64,000 nucleotides of DNA. Source: Lysobacteraceae bacterium. Lineage in GTDB: Bacteria; Pseudomonadota; Gammaproteobacteria; Xanthomonadales; Xanthomonadaceae. The notes under the pieces are model-generated. The model was not told where the DNA came from, searched no databases, and saw only the letters and a list, made by a program, of their open reading frames with translations. The position numbers and the translations under genes are program-made. Shown here piece after piece: positions 40,873 through 50,990 of this stretch (the stretch's first letter is position 1; every line of letters starts with the position of its first letter). Location of the stretch: positions 87,715-151,714 of the forward strand of contig JAUXUI010000045.1 in assembly GCA_030681035.1 (NCBI GenBank), in the 5' to 3' direction.

Positions 40873-42341
40873 GACGCATCCCCAAGTGCTGAGCGCGCCA
40901 CATCCATATCGTCGAATGGCACGCGCCGACCAGCGATTTCCTGGTACGACTCATGGCCCTTGCCGGCAATCAGCACCACATCGCCGGGGTGCGCCATGGC
41001 TACGGCATCAGCAATGGCACGGGCGCGATCCCGCTGGATCAGCGCCGTACTGCGATCACGCAAACCCGCAACGATGTCGGCAACAATGGCATCGCCGGAT
41101 TCGGCGCGCGGATTGTCATCGGTCACGATGATTTGATCGGCTGCGGCTTCGGCGACGGCCGCCATCTGCGGCCGTTTGCCGGCATCGCGCTCGCCGCCGC
41201 AACCAAAGACGCAGATGACCCGGCCAGCAGCATGTTCGCGCGCACTGGCCAGCGCCTGCTGCAAGGCATCGGGTGTGTGGGCATAGTCCACCACCACCAA
41301 TGGCTTGTCGCCACCACCAACCCGGCTCATGCGCCCGGGCACAGGCTGCAATTGCATCAATGCCTTCGCGATTGCCTGCGCTGTTATGCCCAGGGCATGC
41401 AGCACACCGGCAACGGCTAGCAAATTATCCAGATTGAAGCGGCCGATCAAAGCCGAGCATATCAAGGCGAAATCGTTGCCAATACGCAAGCGGAACGTGA
41501 TCCCCTCGCTGCCGGTAACAACGCCATCGGCAGCAATGGCGGCGTCAGCGTGCCCGCGCGAACTGGTACCGATACGCTGCAGCGTTGGCGCAAGGCTGGC
41601 GAACAACTGTAATCCAAACGCGTCATCGAGATTGATCACTGCGCAGGCCAAACCGCTCGTGGCAAACAACTTGCCCTTGGCAGCGCCATAGCTCGCCATG
41701 TCACCGTGATAATCCAGATGATCACGGCTGAGATTGGTGAATACCGCCACCGCAAAGCGCACCGCATCGACGCGCCTTTGATCGAGCGCGTGCGAAGAAA
41801 CCTCCATGGCAACATGGCTGGCGCCCTGTACACGCATGTCGTCCAATGATCGATGCACCTGCAAGACATCTGGCGTCGTCCGCTCGCCCGCTACCAACGC
41901 GCCGTGCAACCCGGAACCGAGTGTGCCGATGGTTCCAGCGACCAGCCCACGCGCATGCAACGCCTGCGCAATCAATTGCACCGTCGAGGTTTTGCCGTTG
42001 GTCCCGGTAATCCCGATCACCGTCATGGCCGCCGATGGCCGGTCGTGAAAACGATCAGCGATCGCTCCCAGCGCCGCCCGCAAACCCGTTACCGCGATCG
42101 CAGCCTGTGGTGCCCGCAGCGCAACCGGCAGCGGCGGCTCATAGAGCACGGCCGCTGCGCCGTTGGCCAGCGCCTGTTCGGCAAATGCAATGCCATGCCC
42201 ACTGCCGCCTGGCAGTGCGAAAAACGCATCGCCAGCGCACAGCGCACGGCTGTCGAGACACAGCCCGGTTATTGCCGTATCAGCCAACGGGGTGTCGAGG
42301 AACCCCGCCAGCAGACGGTGCAATGGCATTGACCGATTCAC
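40869..42341 (-). CDS. murE: UDP-MurNAc-L-Ala-D-Glu--meso-DAP ligase
   Basis: 490 residues from a GTG at 42341 that overlaps the ftsI stop (GTGA), matching the coupling style of neighbouring genes; ATG 42329 is the alternative. ATP loop [31 protein letters not shown] and the meso-diaminopimelate motif DNPR in [13 protein letters not shown] are present, so the peptidoglycan is predicted to be of the DAP type. Overlaps murF by 4 nt. Confidence 0.97.
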   Translation of the reverse strand: MNRSMPLHRLLAGFLDTPLADTAITGLCLDSRALCAGDAFFALPGGSGHGIAFAEQALANGAAAVLYEPPLPVALRAPQAAIAVTGLRAALGAIADRFHDRPSAAMTVIGITGTNGKTSTVQLIAQALHARGLVAGTIGTLGSGLHGALVAGERTTPDVLQVHRSLDDMRVQGASHVAMEVSSHALDQRRVDAVRFAVAVFTNLSRDHLDYHGDMASYGAAKGKLFATSGLACAVINLDDAFGLQLFASLAPTLQRIGTSSRGHADAAIAADGVVTGSEGITFRLRIGNDFALICSALIGRFNLDNLLAVAGVLHALGITAQAIAKALMQLQPVPGRMSRVGGGDKPLVVVDYAHTPDALQQALASAREHAAGRVICVFGCGGERDAGKRPQMAAVAEAAADQIIVTDDNPRAESGDAIVADIVAGLRDRSTALIQRDRARAIADAVAMAHPGDVVLIAGKGHESYQEIAGRRVPFDDMDVARSALGDAS

Positions 42342-44104
42342 AACGCCGCCCCGGATTGCTTGGCAGTGGTACTTTCCGGCACGCGAGCGGCGACAGCTTC
42401 TGCCGGTTTGGCAGGCATCTGCGCGTACCACTGCTCGATGTGATCGGGCGGCACATCCAGCAGACGCAAGGCGCCGGTCATGATGCTGCGAAAGACCGGC
42501 GCTGCCACGGCGCCGCCGCCATATTCCTCGCCTTTCGGGTCGTTGATGACAACCGCCATCGCCAAACGCGGCCGCGATACCGGTGCCAGACCGACAAACA
42601 CCGAAACGTAGCGTTTTTCAGCGTAACTGCCGCCACTGGCTTTGCGCGAGGTGCCAGTTTTACCGGCCACACGATAACCCGGCACTCTGGATCGGGTTGC
42701 AGTACCACCCTCGCCGGTCACCGCTTCGAGAATGTTGAGTACTTTGCCGGCAATTGCAGGTTCAACGATCTGCCGCTGTTGCGGCGGCGTGTTCTTGACG
42801 AAAGACGGAGTGGGCAACACACCTCCATTGCCAAATGCCGCGTAGGCGCGTGCCAACTGCATGGCAGTGACGGAAACACCATAACCATAGGCAATGGTTT
42901 GCTTCTCGACCGGGCCCCAGACATTCGCCGTCGGCAGCACGCCAGCGGATTCACCGGGGAACCCACTCCCGCTGCTTTGGCCAAGGCCAAAGCGCTGATA
43001 GGTGTTGTATTGCTGTTCGGCGGTGAGTTGGTCAGCAATTTTTATCGCGCCAACATTTGAGCTCTTTATCAACACTCCTGCCATGCTCAAGGTGCCGTAA
43101 TCCTTGAAGTCATGGATGGTGTAACCACCCTGCAGCGCGATGTATCCCGGCGAAGTGGCGATCAAGGTATCGGGCGTGAACTTGCCACTTTCCATCGCAG
43201 CCACGGCAGTGAATGCTTTCATCACCGAGCCGGGCTCGAACACATCGGTAAGCGCACGATTGCGTTGCGCACCGATGTTGTCGCCATCACGACTGTTTGG
43301 GTTGTGTGAAGGCAGATTGACCATGGCCAGTATTTCGCCCGTGGCCACATCCAGAATCACCACGCTGCCGGCGTTGGCATCACGCTCGCGCAAGCTGGCG
43401 CTGAGCTCACGATAGGCGAGGTATTGCAGACGGCGATCAATCGACAACACCAGATCGCGGCCCGGTTCTGCTGCGCGCAGCAAATCCACATTTTCGACGA
43501 CACGCCCCAGCCGATCACGGATCACCCGCTTGACGCCTGGCTTTCCGGTCAGCCAGTCGTTGAAAGCAAGCTCCAGCCCTTCCTGACCCACGTCATCGAT
43601 ATTGGTGAAGCCCAGCACATGCGCAGCAACGGCGCCGGCAGGGTAGAAACGGCGGAACTCACGCTGCGCTGCAACACCCGGAATCTGCAAGGCCAAAATT
43701 GCCTCAGTTGCATCGGGGCTCAGATGCCGACGCAGGTAGACAAACTCGCGATCGGCGCGCTGTGCAAGACGCTGCACAAGCGCGTCAGGATTGATGTCCA
43801 GCGCTTTTGCCAACGCCGGCAGGTGATCCGGGTATTGCAGCAATTCCTGCGGATTGGCCCAGATCGAGGCAACCGGTGTTGACACCGCCAACGGCTCGCC
43901 ATTGCGATCAAGGATGGCGCCGCGCGAAGCCGCAATCGGAATGTCACGCAAAAAACGCGCATCACCCTGGCGCTGATAAAAATCGTTGTGCAGCAGTTGC
44001 AGCCAGGCCGCCCGCGTTACCAGTGCGATGGCAGCCAAGGCAAGCACGCCAGCAACTGCCAGCAGGCGACCGCGTGCATTGACGTTGCGGCTGCGCGCTT
44101 TCAT
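42338..44104 (-). CDS. ftsI: Septal transpeptidase FtsI (PBP3)
   Basis: 588 residues, class B penicillin-binding protein. One membrane segment (~14-35), pedestal domain with [20 protein letters not shown], and the transpeptidase triad: SxxK in [10 protein letters not shown], SxN in [11 protein letters not shown], and KTG in [12 protein letters not shown]. It crosslinks septal peptidoglycan made by FtsW. Overlaps ftsL and murE by 4 nt. Confidence 0.98.
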   Translation of the reverse strand: MKARSRNVNARGRLLAVAGVLALAAIALVTRAAWLQLLHNDFYQRQGDARFLRDIPIAASRGAILDRNGEPLAVSTPVASIWANPQELLQYPDHLPALAKALDINPDALVQRLAQRADREFVYLRRHLSPDATEAILALQIPGVAAQREFRRFYPAGAVAAHVLGFTNIDDVGQEGLELAFNDWLTGKPGVKRVIRDRLGRVVENVDLLRAAEPGRDLVLSIDRRLQYLAYRELSASLRERDANAGSVVILDVATGEILAMVNLPSHNPNSRDGDNIGAQRNRALTDVFEPGSVMKAFTAVAAMESGKFTPDTLIATSPGYIALQGGYTIHDFKDYGTLSMAGVLIKSSNVGAIKIADQLTAEQQYNTYQRFGLGQSSGSGFPGESAGVLPTANVWGPVEKQTIAYGYGVSVTAMQLARAYAAFGNGGVLPTPSFVKNTPPQQRQIVEPAIAGKVLNILEAVTGEGGTATRSRVPGYRVAGKTGTSRKASGGSYAEKRYVSVFVGLAPVSRPRLAMAVVINDPKGEEYGGGAVAAPVFRSIMTGALRLLDVPPDHIEQWYAQMPAKPAEAVAARVPESTTAKQSGAAL

Positions 44105-44373
44105 TGCAACACCACCACACGTTGTTCCTCGGGCTGCGCCAGACGCATCCCAAGATGACTGACCGCAAGCTGCTCGACCCGATCAGTTGCCGTCATGGTG
44201 GCCAGTTCCAATTGCAGGCGGCCATATTCAACATTCAATTCATCGCGCTGATTTTCAAAACTGCTCAAGGCAATGAACAATTGACGATGATGATGGCGCT
44301 GATACACCACACCGAGCGCACAGGCCATCACCGCCAGCACCAGCAATCCGAAAAAAAAGTTGCGCGGGCTCAT
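44101..44373 (-). CDS. ftsL: Cell division protein FtsL
   Basis: 90 residues: short cytoplasmic start MSPRNFFF, one membrane helix (~6-23), then a periplasmic coiled coil (~30-75) with [20 protein letters not shown]. Poorly conserved in sequence; size, topology and position between rsmH and ftsI make the call. Part of the FtsQLB activator of FtsWI. Confidence 0.92.
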   Translation of the reverse strand: MSPRNFFFGLLVLAVMACALGVVYQRHHHRQLFIALSSFENQRDELNVEYGRLQLELATMTATDRVEQLAVSHLGMRLAQPEEQRVVVLQ

Positions 44374-45338
44374 GGCAACACCTCGGGCAAGCGCTCCGCC
44401 ACGCGTAACACCGCGCTTCGCGCACGTGGATTGATGGCCAACTCGGCGTTATCAGCACGTTGTGCCGCGCCAAGGCTGCGCAGGCTTGGCTGAAAATGCT
44501 GTAATGCGGGCAATCGGCGATTACCCGCCGGCGGCTGTGCCTTGTGGGCGATGAAGCGCTTGACAATGCGATCCTCAAGCGAATGAAAGCTGATCACTAC
44601 CAGCCGGCCATTTGCGCGCAAGGCCTGATACGCCGCTTCCAGGCCCAGCTCCAGATCGGCAAGTTCACGATTGACATGGATGCGGATGGCCTGAAAACTG
44701 CGCGTCGCCGGATGCCGGTCACCCTCTCCACGGCCAACAACGCGGGCAATCAATGCGGCCAACGCAGCGGTACGCGTGATCGGTTCGAGCGTGCGTTGCG
44801 CGATGATGGCGTCAGCAATGCGCCGACTGCGACGCTCCTCTCCGTAGGTCCACAGCACGTCGGCGATTTCTTCGCGACCAGCTTGCGCAAGCCACTGTGC
44901 TGCGCTGAGCCCCGAGTCAGGGTCCATGCGCATGTCGAGCGGGCCATCCTTGGCAAAACTGAAACCCCGCTCGGCGACATCAAGCTGTGGCGAGGACACG
45001 CCAAGATCCAGCAGCACGCCATCAAGGCCTCCCTGCACCTGCGGCCACAAGCCCATTTGCGCAAAACTGCCACGCCGGATCGAAACTCGCGTATCAGCGG
45101 CAAAGCGTTGTTCGGCGCACACGATGGCTTCCGGGTCCTTGTCCATAAGCAGCAAACGCCCCTCGGGTCCCAACCGCTCAAGCACACCCAGCGCATGACC
45201 ACCTCGCCCGAATGTGCCATCCAGATATGCGCCGTCCTTGAGCACCCGCAATGCTTCCATTACCTGCGCAAACAACACGGGCAGATGGGCTTGCGGCGGT
45301 TGATCAGGGGTCAGCGTCTTGTCACGCCCGCCTGCCAT
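44370..45338 (-). CDS. rsmH: 16S rRNA m4C1402 methyltransferase RsmH
   Basis: 322 residues. Opening [16 protein letters not shown]-binding [40 protein letters not shown] and [16 protein letters not shown] are RsmH (MraW) signatures. It methylates N4 of C1402 in 16S rRNA. It lies 6 bp after mraZ and overlaps ftsL by 4 nt. Confidence 0.98.
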   Translation of the reverse strand: MAGGRDKTLTPDQPPQAHLPVLFAQVMEALRVLKDGAYLDGTFGRGGHALGVLERLGPEGRLLLMDKDPEAIVCAEQRFAADTRVSIRRGSFAQMGLWPQVQGGLDGVLLDLGVSSPQLDVAERGFSFAKDGPLDMRMDPDSGLSAAQWLAQAGREEIADVLWTYGEERRSRRIADAIIAQRTLEPITRTAALAALIARVVGRGEGDRHPATRSFQAIRIHVNRELADLELGLEAAYQALRANGRLVVISFHSLEDRIVKRFIAHKAQPPAGNRRLPALQHFQPSLRSLGAAQRADNAELAINPRARSAVLRVAERLPEVLP

Positions 45339-45344
45339 AGCCCG

Positions 45345-45791
45345 CTACAGCCTCAGTTCGAGCATGTCTTCGCTGATCTCGTCTTCGCTGATCGCTTGAC
45401 GGATCTGCGCAAGGTGCGCCTGCTCGCTCCACAATTCGAACTTCGCGCCCATGCCCAACAGCACGGCCTTTTTTTCGATACCCGCAGCAGCACGTGGACT
45501 TGCCGGCAAGGTGATGCGCCCATTGCCATCGAGCTCCAGATGGGTGGCGGCACCGACCAGCTTGCGCTGCAGGTTGCGATGCACTTGCTTGGCATTGGGC
45601 AACAAATTGACCTGATCGCGCACCGCTTCCCATGCCTTTTCCGGATACAGCCACAGGCAACCGTGCTCGTACGGGTTGTAGGTAACGACCAGCCGATTGC
45701 CACACAGTCGCGCGACCGGATCGCGGTAGGCAGTAGGAATCGCCAACCGGCCCTTGTCGTCAATCGTGATGGCAGTTTCGCCCTGGAACAT
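45345..45791 (-). CDS. mraZ: Transcriptional regulator MraZ
   Basis: 148 residues from ATG 45791 ([20 protein letters not shown]), the family start. Two AbrB-like halves each carry the DxxGR pattern: [10 protein letters not shown] and [10 protein letters not shown]. MraZ represses its own operon by binding direct repeats just upstream, which are seen here. A longer frame from ATG 45839 would place the operator inside the gene and is rejected. Confidence 0.96.
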   Translation of the reverse strand: MFQGETAITIDDKGRLAIPTAYRDPVARLCGNRLVVTYNPYEHGCLWLYPEKAWEAVRDQVNLLPNAKQVHRNLQRKLVGAATHLELDGNGRITLPASPRAAAGIEKKAVLLGMGAKFELWSEQAHLAQIRQAISEDEISEDMLELRL

Positions 45792-45792
45792 T

Positions 45793-45837
45793 TCCACAAA
45801 TCCCCACGGAAAACCAATTTTTCCCTCTATTACCCAC
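45793..45837 (-). promoter_or_regulatory. MraZ operator, five boxes with 10-bp spacing
   Basis: On the minus strand, boxes begin at 45837 (GTGGG), 45827 (GAGGG), 45817 (TTGGT), 45807 (GTGGG) and 45797 (GTGGA), each exactly 10 bp apart. In other bacteria MraZ binds TGGGN repeats at this periodicity, contacting one DNA face as a ring-shaped oligomer. The array covers the transcription start and leader of mraZ, fitting autorepression. Confidence 0.8.
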
Positions 45838-45864
45838 ATTAGACCTGCAATTGAACGCTGTCAA
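45836..45864 (-). promoter_or_regulatory. Sigma-70 promoter of the dcw cluster
   Basis: Minus-strand TTGACA (45864-45859), 17-bp spacer, TAATGT (45841-45836). The -35 is perfect; the -10 is weak. The start would be near 45829, inside the MraZ box array. Confidence 0.7.
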
Positions 45865-46426
45865 GCGAATCTGGGGGCTGGTTTCGCTTTTTTTTTCAAT
45901 ACCTTGCAGCACTCTTGAGAGTTTTGTTTAAGAACTGTTTGCTATGCCATGAATTGACGGGGATTGCCGGGAAATGCCATTGCGACTCGGGACTCGGGAC
46001 TCGGGACTCGGTCGGTCACTGCGCGACAGCGCTCGCTGTGCTCGCTACGCCTTCGCTACGCTCGGTCGCGCACAGGGTGCGCTCCCACAGACAGGCGGTA
46101 GCGCTCACCTGTAGGAGCCCACCCTGTGGGCGACCGTTTTCGCACACGGTGAAGCGGGATGGAACGGAGAAGTAATCAAGTAGCAATGATGCGCGGGCCA
46201 AGTGCGACAACGCGCCGTCAAGCACGGCCAGCAGCGCAGGCAAGCTCAGGGGAAAGGCGCCGGTGTTTAAAGCACATGGATGTGCGAGTTCGGCGCGGCC
46301 TGCGGTTGCCCGGATGCGCAGAGGAAAGCTTTGCTTTGCAGCTGCGCGTGTGGTCCGGCCGCCCACAGGGTGGGCTCCCACAGCGGCGGCGCCGCTCGGT
46401 GTGAGCCCAGAGCAAGCGATGTTTCG
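45865..46426. repeat. Repeat region upstream of mraZ
   Basis: No gene is seen. Four GGGACTC heptamers (45984-46011), REP-type copies at 46064-46090 (inverted), 46110-46135 and 46358-46383, a segment at 46190-46266 shared with 22403-22475, and GCACATGGATGTGCGAGTTC (from about 46271) shared with the ftsZ-lpxC gap. Confidence 0.7.
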
Positions 46427-46570
46427 CTATCGGCTGCGGAGGATGTGATAGCCGATAACCGCAAAGCCGATTCCGGTGATCGCCGGTGGCAGGCCACGGA
46501 TGCTCCAACCGAGCCCCAGCATGATGAGCGCCAGGGCGAAAAGAATGATGGCTGTGACTTTGTTGTTCAT
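46427..46570 (-). CDS. Small two-helix membrane protein (hypothetical)
   Basis: 47 residues, MNNKVTAIILFALALIMLGL onward, with two hydrophobic segments (~5-20 and ~25-42) and a basic end (ILRSR). AGGAG lies 7 nt before the ATG, the best evidence that this short frame is real. An in-frame extension to 46783 has Cys/Arg/Trp-rich content overlapping the transporter 3' end and is rejected. Function unknown. It lies after the MFS transporter gene on the same strand. Confidence 0.65.
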   Translation of the reverse strand: MNNKVTAIILFALALIMLGLGWSIRGLPPAITGIGFAVIGYHILRSR

Positions 46571-46706
46571 GCTGGACTCCTTGCCCGCTCGGGAATGATG
46601 TTGACCCGCGACGCGACGCGACGCTCCACAGTCTCGCCGACGCAGTTCGCTGTCAATAGCGGCGAATTGCACGCCGTGCTGCCTGGCCCGTGGCGATGCA
46701 GGCGAT

Positions 46707-48092
46707 TCACTTCCCCGCCAGTACCACTTGCGGTAGCGGATCGGCCACAGGCTCGTGGACGCGAACCAGGAACAGCGCGCCAAGAATCAGGCTGCCGCCG
46801 CTGATGACCAGTGCATAGATCGGTTCATTGTTGAAAAACACCCGCAATGTCGGCCCCAGCAGCGTGGCGGCACATATCTGCGGGATGACGATGAACATGT
46901 TGAAGATACCCATGAAAACGCCCATTTTTTTTGGGTCCACCACGCTGGCCAGCAACGCATAGGGCATCGACAGGGTGCTGGCCCAGGCGACGCCGACCAG
47001 AATGAACGAGATCACCAGATAGCCCGGCGCTGGTACCAGCGACATCGACAAAAACCCGGCGCCGCCCAACAGCAGTGATACGAAATGCACCATTTTTCGA
47101 TTGAGTACGAAACGGGCCGCATAAAAACTCAGCAGCAAGGCCACCACCATGGACGACAACCCGTAGTAACCCATGAACGAGCCAACCAGATCAGCGGCGT
47201 TCTGGAAAGCAGCGTTGGCGCTATTGAAGGCCTGCGCCGAAGCTGGCATCGCCATGTCGAAGGCAGCGGGATTGGGCGCCGGCGCCTTGAAGACATGATC
47301 GGTCAGTGCCGGAGTGGCCATGCTCCACATGCTGAAAAACGACAGCCAGCTGAAGAACTGCACCAGGCCGATATTGAACATCTGCCGGGGCATACCGACG
47401 ATGTTGGCGAGCAGGTCCGGGAGCATCCTGCCCTGTTTCTTGTCCGCCTCGAAGTGTGCCATGTCCTCGGGCGGGTCCTCGCGCGTGGTCAAAACCGTCA
47501 CCAGGATGCTGGCCAGAAAAACAAACGCACCGATGGCAAATGCGATCTTCACCGAAGCGGGCACCACCCCGGGCGCGGCCACGTTGGACACGCCCATCTG
47601 ATTCACCAGCCATGGCAGGTTGCTGGCCACCCAGGTGCCAATACCGATGATCAGCGTCTGCACCACGAACCCATAGGAGCGCTGGCTTTCATTCAACTTG
47701 TCGGCGACCAGGGCACGGAATGGCTCCATGCTGATGTTGATCGAGGCGTCGAGCACCCAAAGCATGCCCACGGCCATCCACAGCGTTGGCGAGTGCGGCA
47801 TGAACAGCAGCGCGATGGACGCCAGTATTGCGCCAAACATGAAATAGGGTCGTCGCCGACCGAATTTCGGATGCCAGGTGCGATCGGACAGATAACCGAT
47901 GATCGGCTGCACCAGCAGGCCGGTCAGCGGCGCGGCAATCCACAGCAGTGGCAAGGCATCCTTTTCAGCACCCAGCGTCTGGAAAATCCGGGACATGAAG
48001 CCGCCCTGCAGAGCGAACCCGAACTGGATACCCAGAAAGCCGAACGACATGTTCCATATCTGCCAGAACGACAGTGTCGGTTTGTTGCTCAT
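46707..48092 (-). CDS. MFS transporter, sugar (SLC45/maltose-sucrose) type
   Basis: 461 residues with about 12 membrane segments. N-terminal FWQIWNMSFGFLGIQFGFAL, the cytoplasmic loop SDRTWHPKFGRRRPYFMFGA (RRRP motif of the glycoside/sucrose transporter group) and a long central loop (~200-240) are typical of transporters found beside maltose or sucrose genes. No glycosidase gene adjoins it, so substrate is unknown. GGGAGG lies 5 nt before the start. Upstream are two 14-bp direct repeats (CAGCACTGCATACG, CAGCGCTGCATACG) that may be operator sites. Confidence 0.87.
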   Translation of the reverse strand: MSNKPTLSFWQIWNMSFGFLGIQFGFALQGGFMSRIFQTLGAEKDALPLLWIAAPLTGLLVQPIIGYLSDRTWHPKFGRRRPYFMFGAILASIALLFMPHSPTLWMAVGMLWVLDASINISMEPFRALVADKLNESQRSYGFVVQTLIIGIGTWVASNLPWLVNQMGVSNVAAPGVVPASVKIAFAIGAFVFLASILVTVLTTREDPPEDMAHFEADKKQGRMLPDLLANIVGMPRQMFNIGLVQFFSWLSFFSMWSMATPALTDHVFKAPAPNPAAFDMAMPASAQAFNSANAAFQNAADLVGSFMGYYGLSSMVVALLLSFYAARFVLNRKMVHFVSLLLGGAGFLSMSLVPAPGYLVISFILVGVAWASTLSMPYALLASVVDPKKMGVFMGIFNMFIVIPQICAATLLGPTLRVFFNNEPIYALVISGGSLILGALFLVRVHEPVADPLPQVVLAGK

Positions 48093-48186
48093 CGCTCCCT
48101 CCCAGGAGTATTGCGCATCCGGGTTGGCAAAGTGGCCACCCGCTTTTTTGTAGCCCCGATGGTAGGCTGGCTCGCGCTACGCAAAC

Positions 48187-48218
48187 CAGCACTGCATACG
48201 TATTCAGCGCTGCATACG
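48187..48218. promoter_or_regulatory. Direct repeats upstream of MFS and antiporter genes
   Basis: CAGCACTGCATACG at 48187-48200 and CAGCGCTGCATACG at 48205-48218, 13 of 14 identical, with start-to-start distance 18 bp. They lie in the divergent space between the MFS transporter and antiporter genes. Function as an operator is a guess. Confidence 0.3.
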
Positions 48219-48274
48219 CTGGCAAACTACGCATGCTTCCCGGCCCGGCCATCATTCCATAGTGACATCAGCCC

Positions 48275-49450
48275 ATGATCGAAACCCTGCTGATTGCGAT
48301 GATCGTGATTCTCGGCGCACCGTACGCCATCTGGCGTCTGGGCCGCACCGATTACTACGCGCCGTTGGTGGTGGTGCAAATCCTCACTGGCATCGTGCTC
48401 GGCCCGGGCGTTCTCGGCGCCGCCTACCCGGAGCTATACCAGCGGGTGTTCAACCCGGAAGTGAGCCTGGCGTTGAGCGGCATTGCGGCATGGGCGGTGA
48501 TGGTGTTCGTGTGGATCGCCGGCATCGAGCTGGACTTGCACGAGGCTTGGACCAAACGCCGCGACAGTGCCATCACTGCCAGCCTGGCGATGGGTATGCC
48601 GCTGCTGTTCGGCGCAATGGCGGCTGGGCTGATGCTGCTGCACGACCGCAGTTGGATGGGCGCTTCAGCCACCTCGTGGCAGTTCATCGCCGGCGTCGGC
48701 ATGGCCTGTGCGGTTACTGCACTACCGATCCTGATCCTGTTCATGGAAAAACTCGACATCCTGCGCCAGCCGCTGGGCCAGCGCGTGTTGCGCTACGCCA
48801 GCCTCGATGACATCGCCATCTGGGCGGTAATGGCACTGGTGCTGCTTGATTTCGACCGGCTCGGCCGGCAAGCATTGTTTCTGGCCGGGTTTGCCCTGGC
48901 TACCCTCGCCATGCGCCGCGCCTTCGTGCGCCTACCCGAATCCGACCGCTGGTATCTTGCCCTGATCTGGCTTGCGGCCTGTGGCCTCGCCGCCGACTGG
49001 GCCGGGCTGCATTACATGGTCGGCGCGTTTCTCGCCGGTGTGGTGATGGATGGCCGCTGGTTCAGCCGCGAACGCATGGATCTGCTGCGCCATCATCTGC
49101 TGCTGGTGGTGATGCCGGTATTTTTCCTCAGCACCGGCCTGCGCACGCAATGGGCGACGGGTGGCTGGTTGGTGTTTGCCGCCGCAGCGCTGTTGCTGGT
49201 TGCCAGTGTCGGCGGCAAGTTGCTCGGCACCCATCTGGCGGGGCGCGTGCTGGGCTGGGCCAAAGGCGAGGCCGCAATCATTGGCTGGCTGCTGCAAACC
49301 AAGGCGCTGATCATGATCATCTTCGCCAATATCCTGCTCGATCGCACAGTGATCAGCAGCACTACCTTCACCGCGTTGTTGTTGATGGCGGTGGCCAGCA
49401 CCATGCTCAGCGTGCCGATGGTGGCGCCGCGGCTGCGTGCAATGCGTTGA
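48275..49450 (+). CDS. Cation/proton antiporter, CPA2 (Kef/NapA-like) type
   Basis: 391 residues, about 12 hydrophobic segments, membrane domain only. Na/H exchanger pattern: LTGIVLGPGVLGAAYPE (~33-50), WIAGIELDLHEAW, CAVTALPILILFMEKL, RYASLDDIAIWAVMALVLL and PVFFLSTGLRTQW. It lacks the C-terminal TrkA-N domain of KefB/C. It would exchange Na+ or K+ for protons at the inner membrane. Start codon has a weak ribosome site. The 206-bp region after it (49451-49656) has a degenerate REP palindrome (about 49555-49580) and no gene. Confidence 0.88.
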   Translation: MIETLLIAMIVILGAPYAIWRLGRTDYYAPLVVVQILTGIVLGPGVLGAAYPELYQRVFNPEVSLALSGIAAWAVMVFVWIAGIELDLHEAWTKRRDSAITASLAMGMPLLFGAMAAGLMLLHDRSWMGASATSWQFIAGVGMACAVTALPILILFMEKLDILRQPLGQRVLRYASLDDIAIWAVMALVLLDFDRLGRQALFLAGFALATLAMRRAFVRLPESDRWYLALIWLAACGLAADWAGLHYMVGAFLAGVVMDGRWFSRERMDLLRHHLLLVVMPVFFLSTGLRTQWATGGWLVFAAAALLLVASVGGKLLGTHLAGRVLGWAKGEAAIIGWLLQTKALIMIIFANILLDRTVISSTTFTALLLMAVASTMLSVPMVAPRLRAMR

Positions 49451-49656
49451 GATGTTGTGCGCCGCGCGCATTGCCGTGGTTATCACCGCATTGGCACCGT
49501 GTTATGGCGGCCCCGGGCCACGATGCGCATGGGTGTGCGCGTACCACAAGAGCGGCCGCGCTGCGCGAAGCGCGTAATCCGGGACAGCATCAAACCCGCC
49601 ACCGTGCCTTGCCAATCTGATCAAAGCGCAATGCCACGGCACACCCGCCGATCAAA

Positions 49657-50244
49657 TCACGATTTCAAATACGCCGCCACACCATCAAGCAGCATTTGCA
49701 CTGACAACGCAACCAGCAACATGCCCATCAACCGCTCCACCGCGATCAGCACACCGCGGCCAAGCAAACGATACAGATAGGTTGCCGAATACAAGATCAC
49801 TGCCGTTGCCAACCACGCAATCAGCAGTGCTGCGGTCCACTCCAGCATGCGCTCAGGCTCCTGGCTACCGAGCAACATGACGGCGGCCATGCCTGATGGC
49901 CCAGCAACCATGGGTATAGCCATCGGCACGATGAACGGTTCGCCTTCCGGCGTATCACCGAACAAGCCTTCGCCCGTCGGGAAGATCATGCGCAAGCCAA
50001 TCAGGAACAGCACGATACCGCCAGCAATGCTGACCGATTCCTGGCGCAAGTGCATGGCCTGCAACACCCACTGCCCCAGCCACAAAAACACCAGCAATAC
50101 ACCCAATGCAATCAGCAATTCGCGCACCAGTACACGGCGCCTGCGCGCGGGCGGCAGTGGCTTGAGCAGACTGAGAAATACCGGCACATTGCCGAGCGGG
50201 TCGAGAATCAGAAACAACAAGATGGCAGCAGCGGCAACACTCAC
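49657..50244 (-). CDS. MarC family membrane protein
   Basis: 195 residues, six membrane segments. Begins with AAAILLFLILDPLGNVPVFL, the MarC hallmark with the D-P-x-G-N motif; a second copy-like motif is IPMVAGPSGMAAVMLL (~112-127). The family includes E. coli MarC, once linked to antibiotic resistance but now of unknown function. Overlaps the upstream dehydrogenase gene by 4 nt. Confidence 0.9.
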   Translation of the reverse strand: MSVAAAAILLFLILDPLGNVPVFLSLLKPLPPARRRRVLVRELLIALGVLLVFLWLGQWVLQAMHLRQESVSIAGGIVLFLIGLRMIFPTGEGLFGDTPEGEPFIVPMAIPMVAGPSGMAAVMLLGSQEPERMLEWTAALLIAWLATAVILYSATYLYRLLGRGVLIAVERLMGMLLVALSVQMLLDGVAAYLKS

Positions 50245-50990
50245 CGATTCGGGCTCCAGATTTGGCCACGGCGATCAACGCCCGCAGCCGACAACAAATG
50301 CACCAGTGCTGGCGCGTATATCGCAGGCTCGGGCCATTGCGCCGGATCTACGCCAAAGTGCGCGCGTGCGCGCAGCGCGGTTCGCATCGGGCCGGGCTGC
50401 AAGGCACTAACCCGCACCACGCTGTTTTCCAACTCATCGGACAAGATGCTGACCAGCCCGGCCAAACCATGCTCCGCTACGCCGTAGGCGCCCCAGTACG
50501 CGCGCGCCACCTGCGCGGGGTCATCGAGCACGAAAACCAGCGCCGCATCGTCGGCTTCGCGCAGCAGCGGCAGGCACGCCTGGCTGAGCAGCCACGGCGC
50601 GGTCAGATTGACATGCAGCGTCCGCGCAAAATCGACAGGGTCGGTCAGCTCCAGCGGGCTCAGCCCGCGAAACTCGGCACTGCAATGCACCACACCATCA
50701 AGGCGACCGAATTCCTCGCGCAAACGCTGCACCATGTCGGCATAATCCGTCGGCCCTGCACCTTCCATATCTATCGGAAAAATCGCTGGTAATGGCCCAA
50801 TGGCCGCCAACGCGTCGTAGACCCGATTGAGCTTGGGCACACGCCGGCCCAGCAGCACCACCGTAGCGCCGGCGGCGGCACAGGCGCGCGCTGCGGCCTC
50901 GCCCAGCCCACCATGCGCACCATTGACCACAATCACGCGGTCGGCCAGTGCCGGCTCGCCCTGCGTTGGGGCAGCACCCTCAGGCGTCAC
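50241..50990 (-). CDS. Short-chain dehydrogenase/reductase (YciK-like)
   Basis: 249 residues from a GTG at 50990, which has AGGAGG 9 nt upstream; an earlier ATG at 51035 would overlap grxD by 56 nt. Rossmann motif [20 protein letters not shown] (an unusual NGAHGGLG instead of TGAxxGIG), and [19 protein letters not shown] carries the catalytic Tyr but YxxxE in place of the canonical YxxxK lysine. The missing Lys may mean altered activity. Substrate unknown. Confidence 0.85.
   Translation of the reverse strand: MTPEGAAPTQGEPALADRVIVVNGAHGGLGEAAARACAAAGATVVLLGRRVPKLNRVYDALAAIGPLPAIFPIDMEGAGPTDYADMVQRLREEFGRLDGVVHCSAEFRGLSPLELTDPVDFARTLHVNLTAPWLLSQACLPLLREADDAALVFVLDDPAQVARAYWGAYGVAEHGLAGLVSILSDELENSVVRVSALQPGPMRTALRARAHFGVDPAQWPEPAIYAPALVHLLSAAGVDRRGQIWSPNR

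Noticed and set aside
45865..45900. Terminator hairpin with T-run upstream of mraZ (AAGCGAA...TTCGCTT)
   Set aside because: It points rightward on the plus strand, where no gene precedes it, and has a 13-nt loop; probably chance from the A/T tract.
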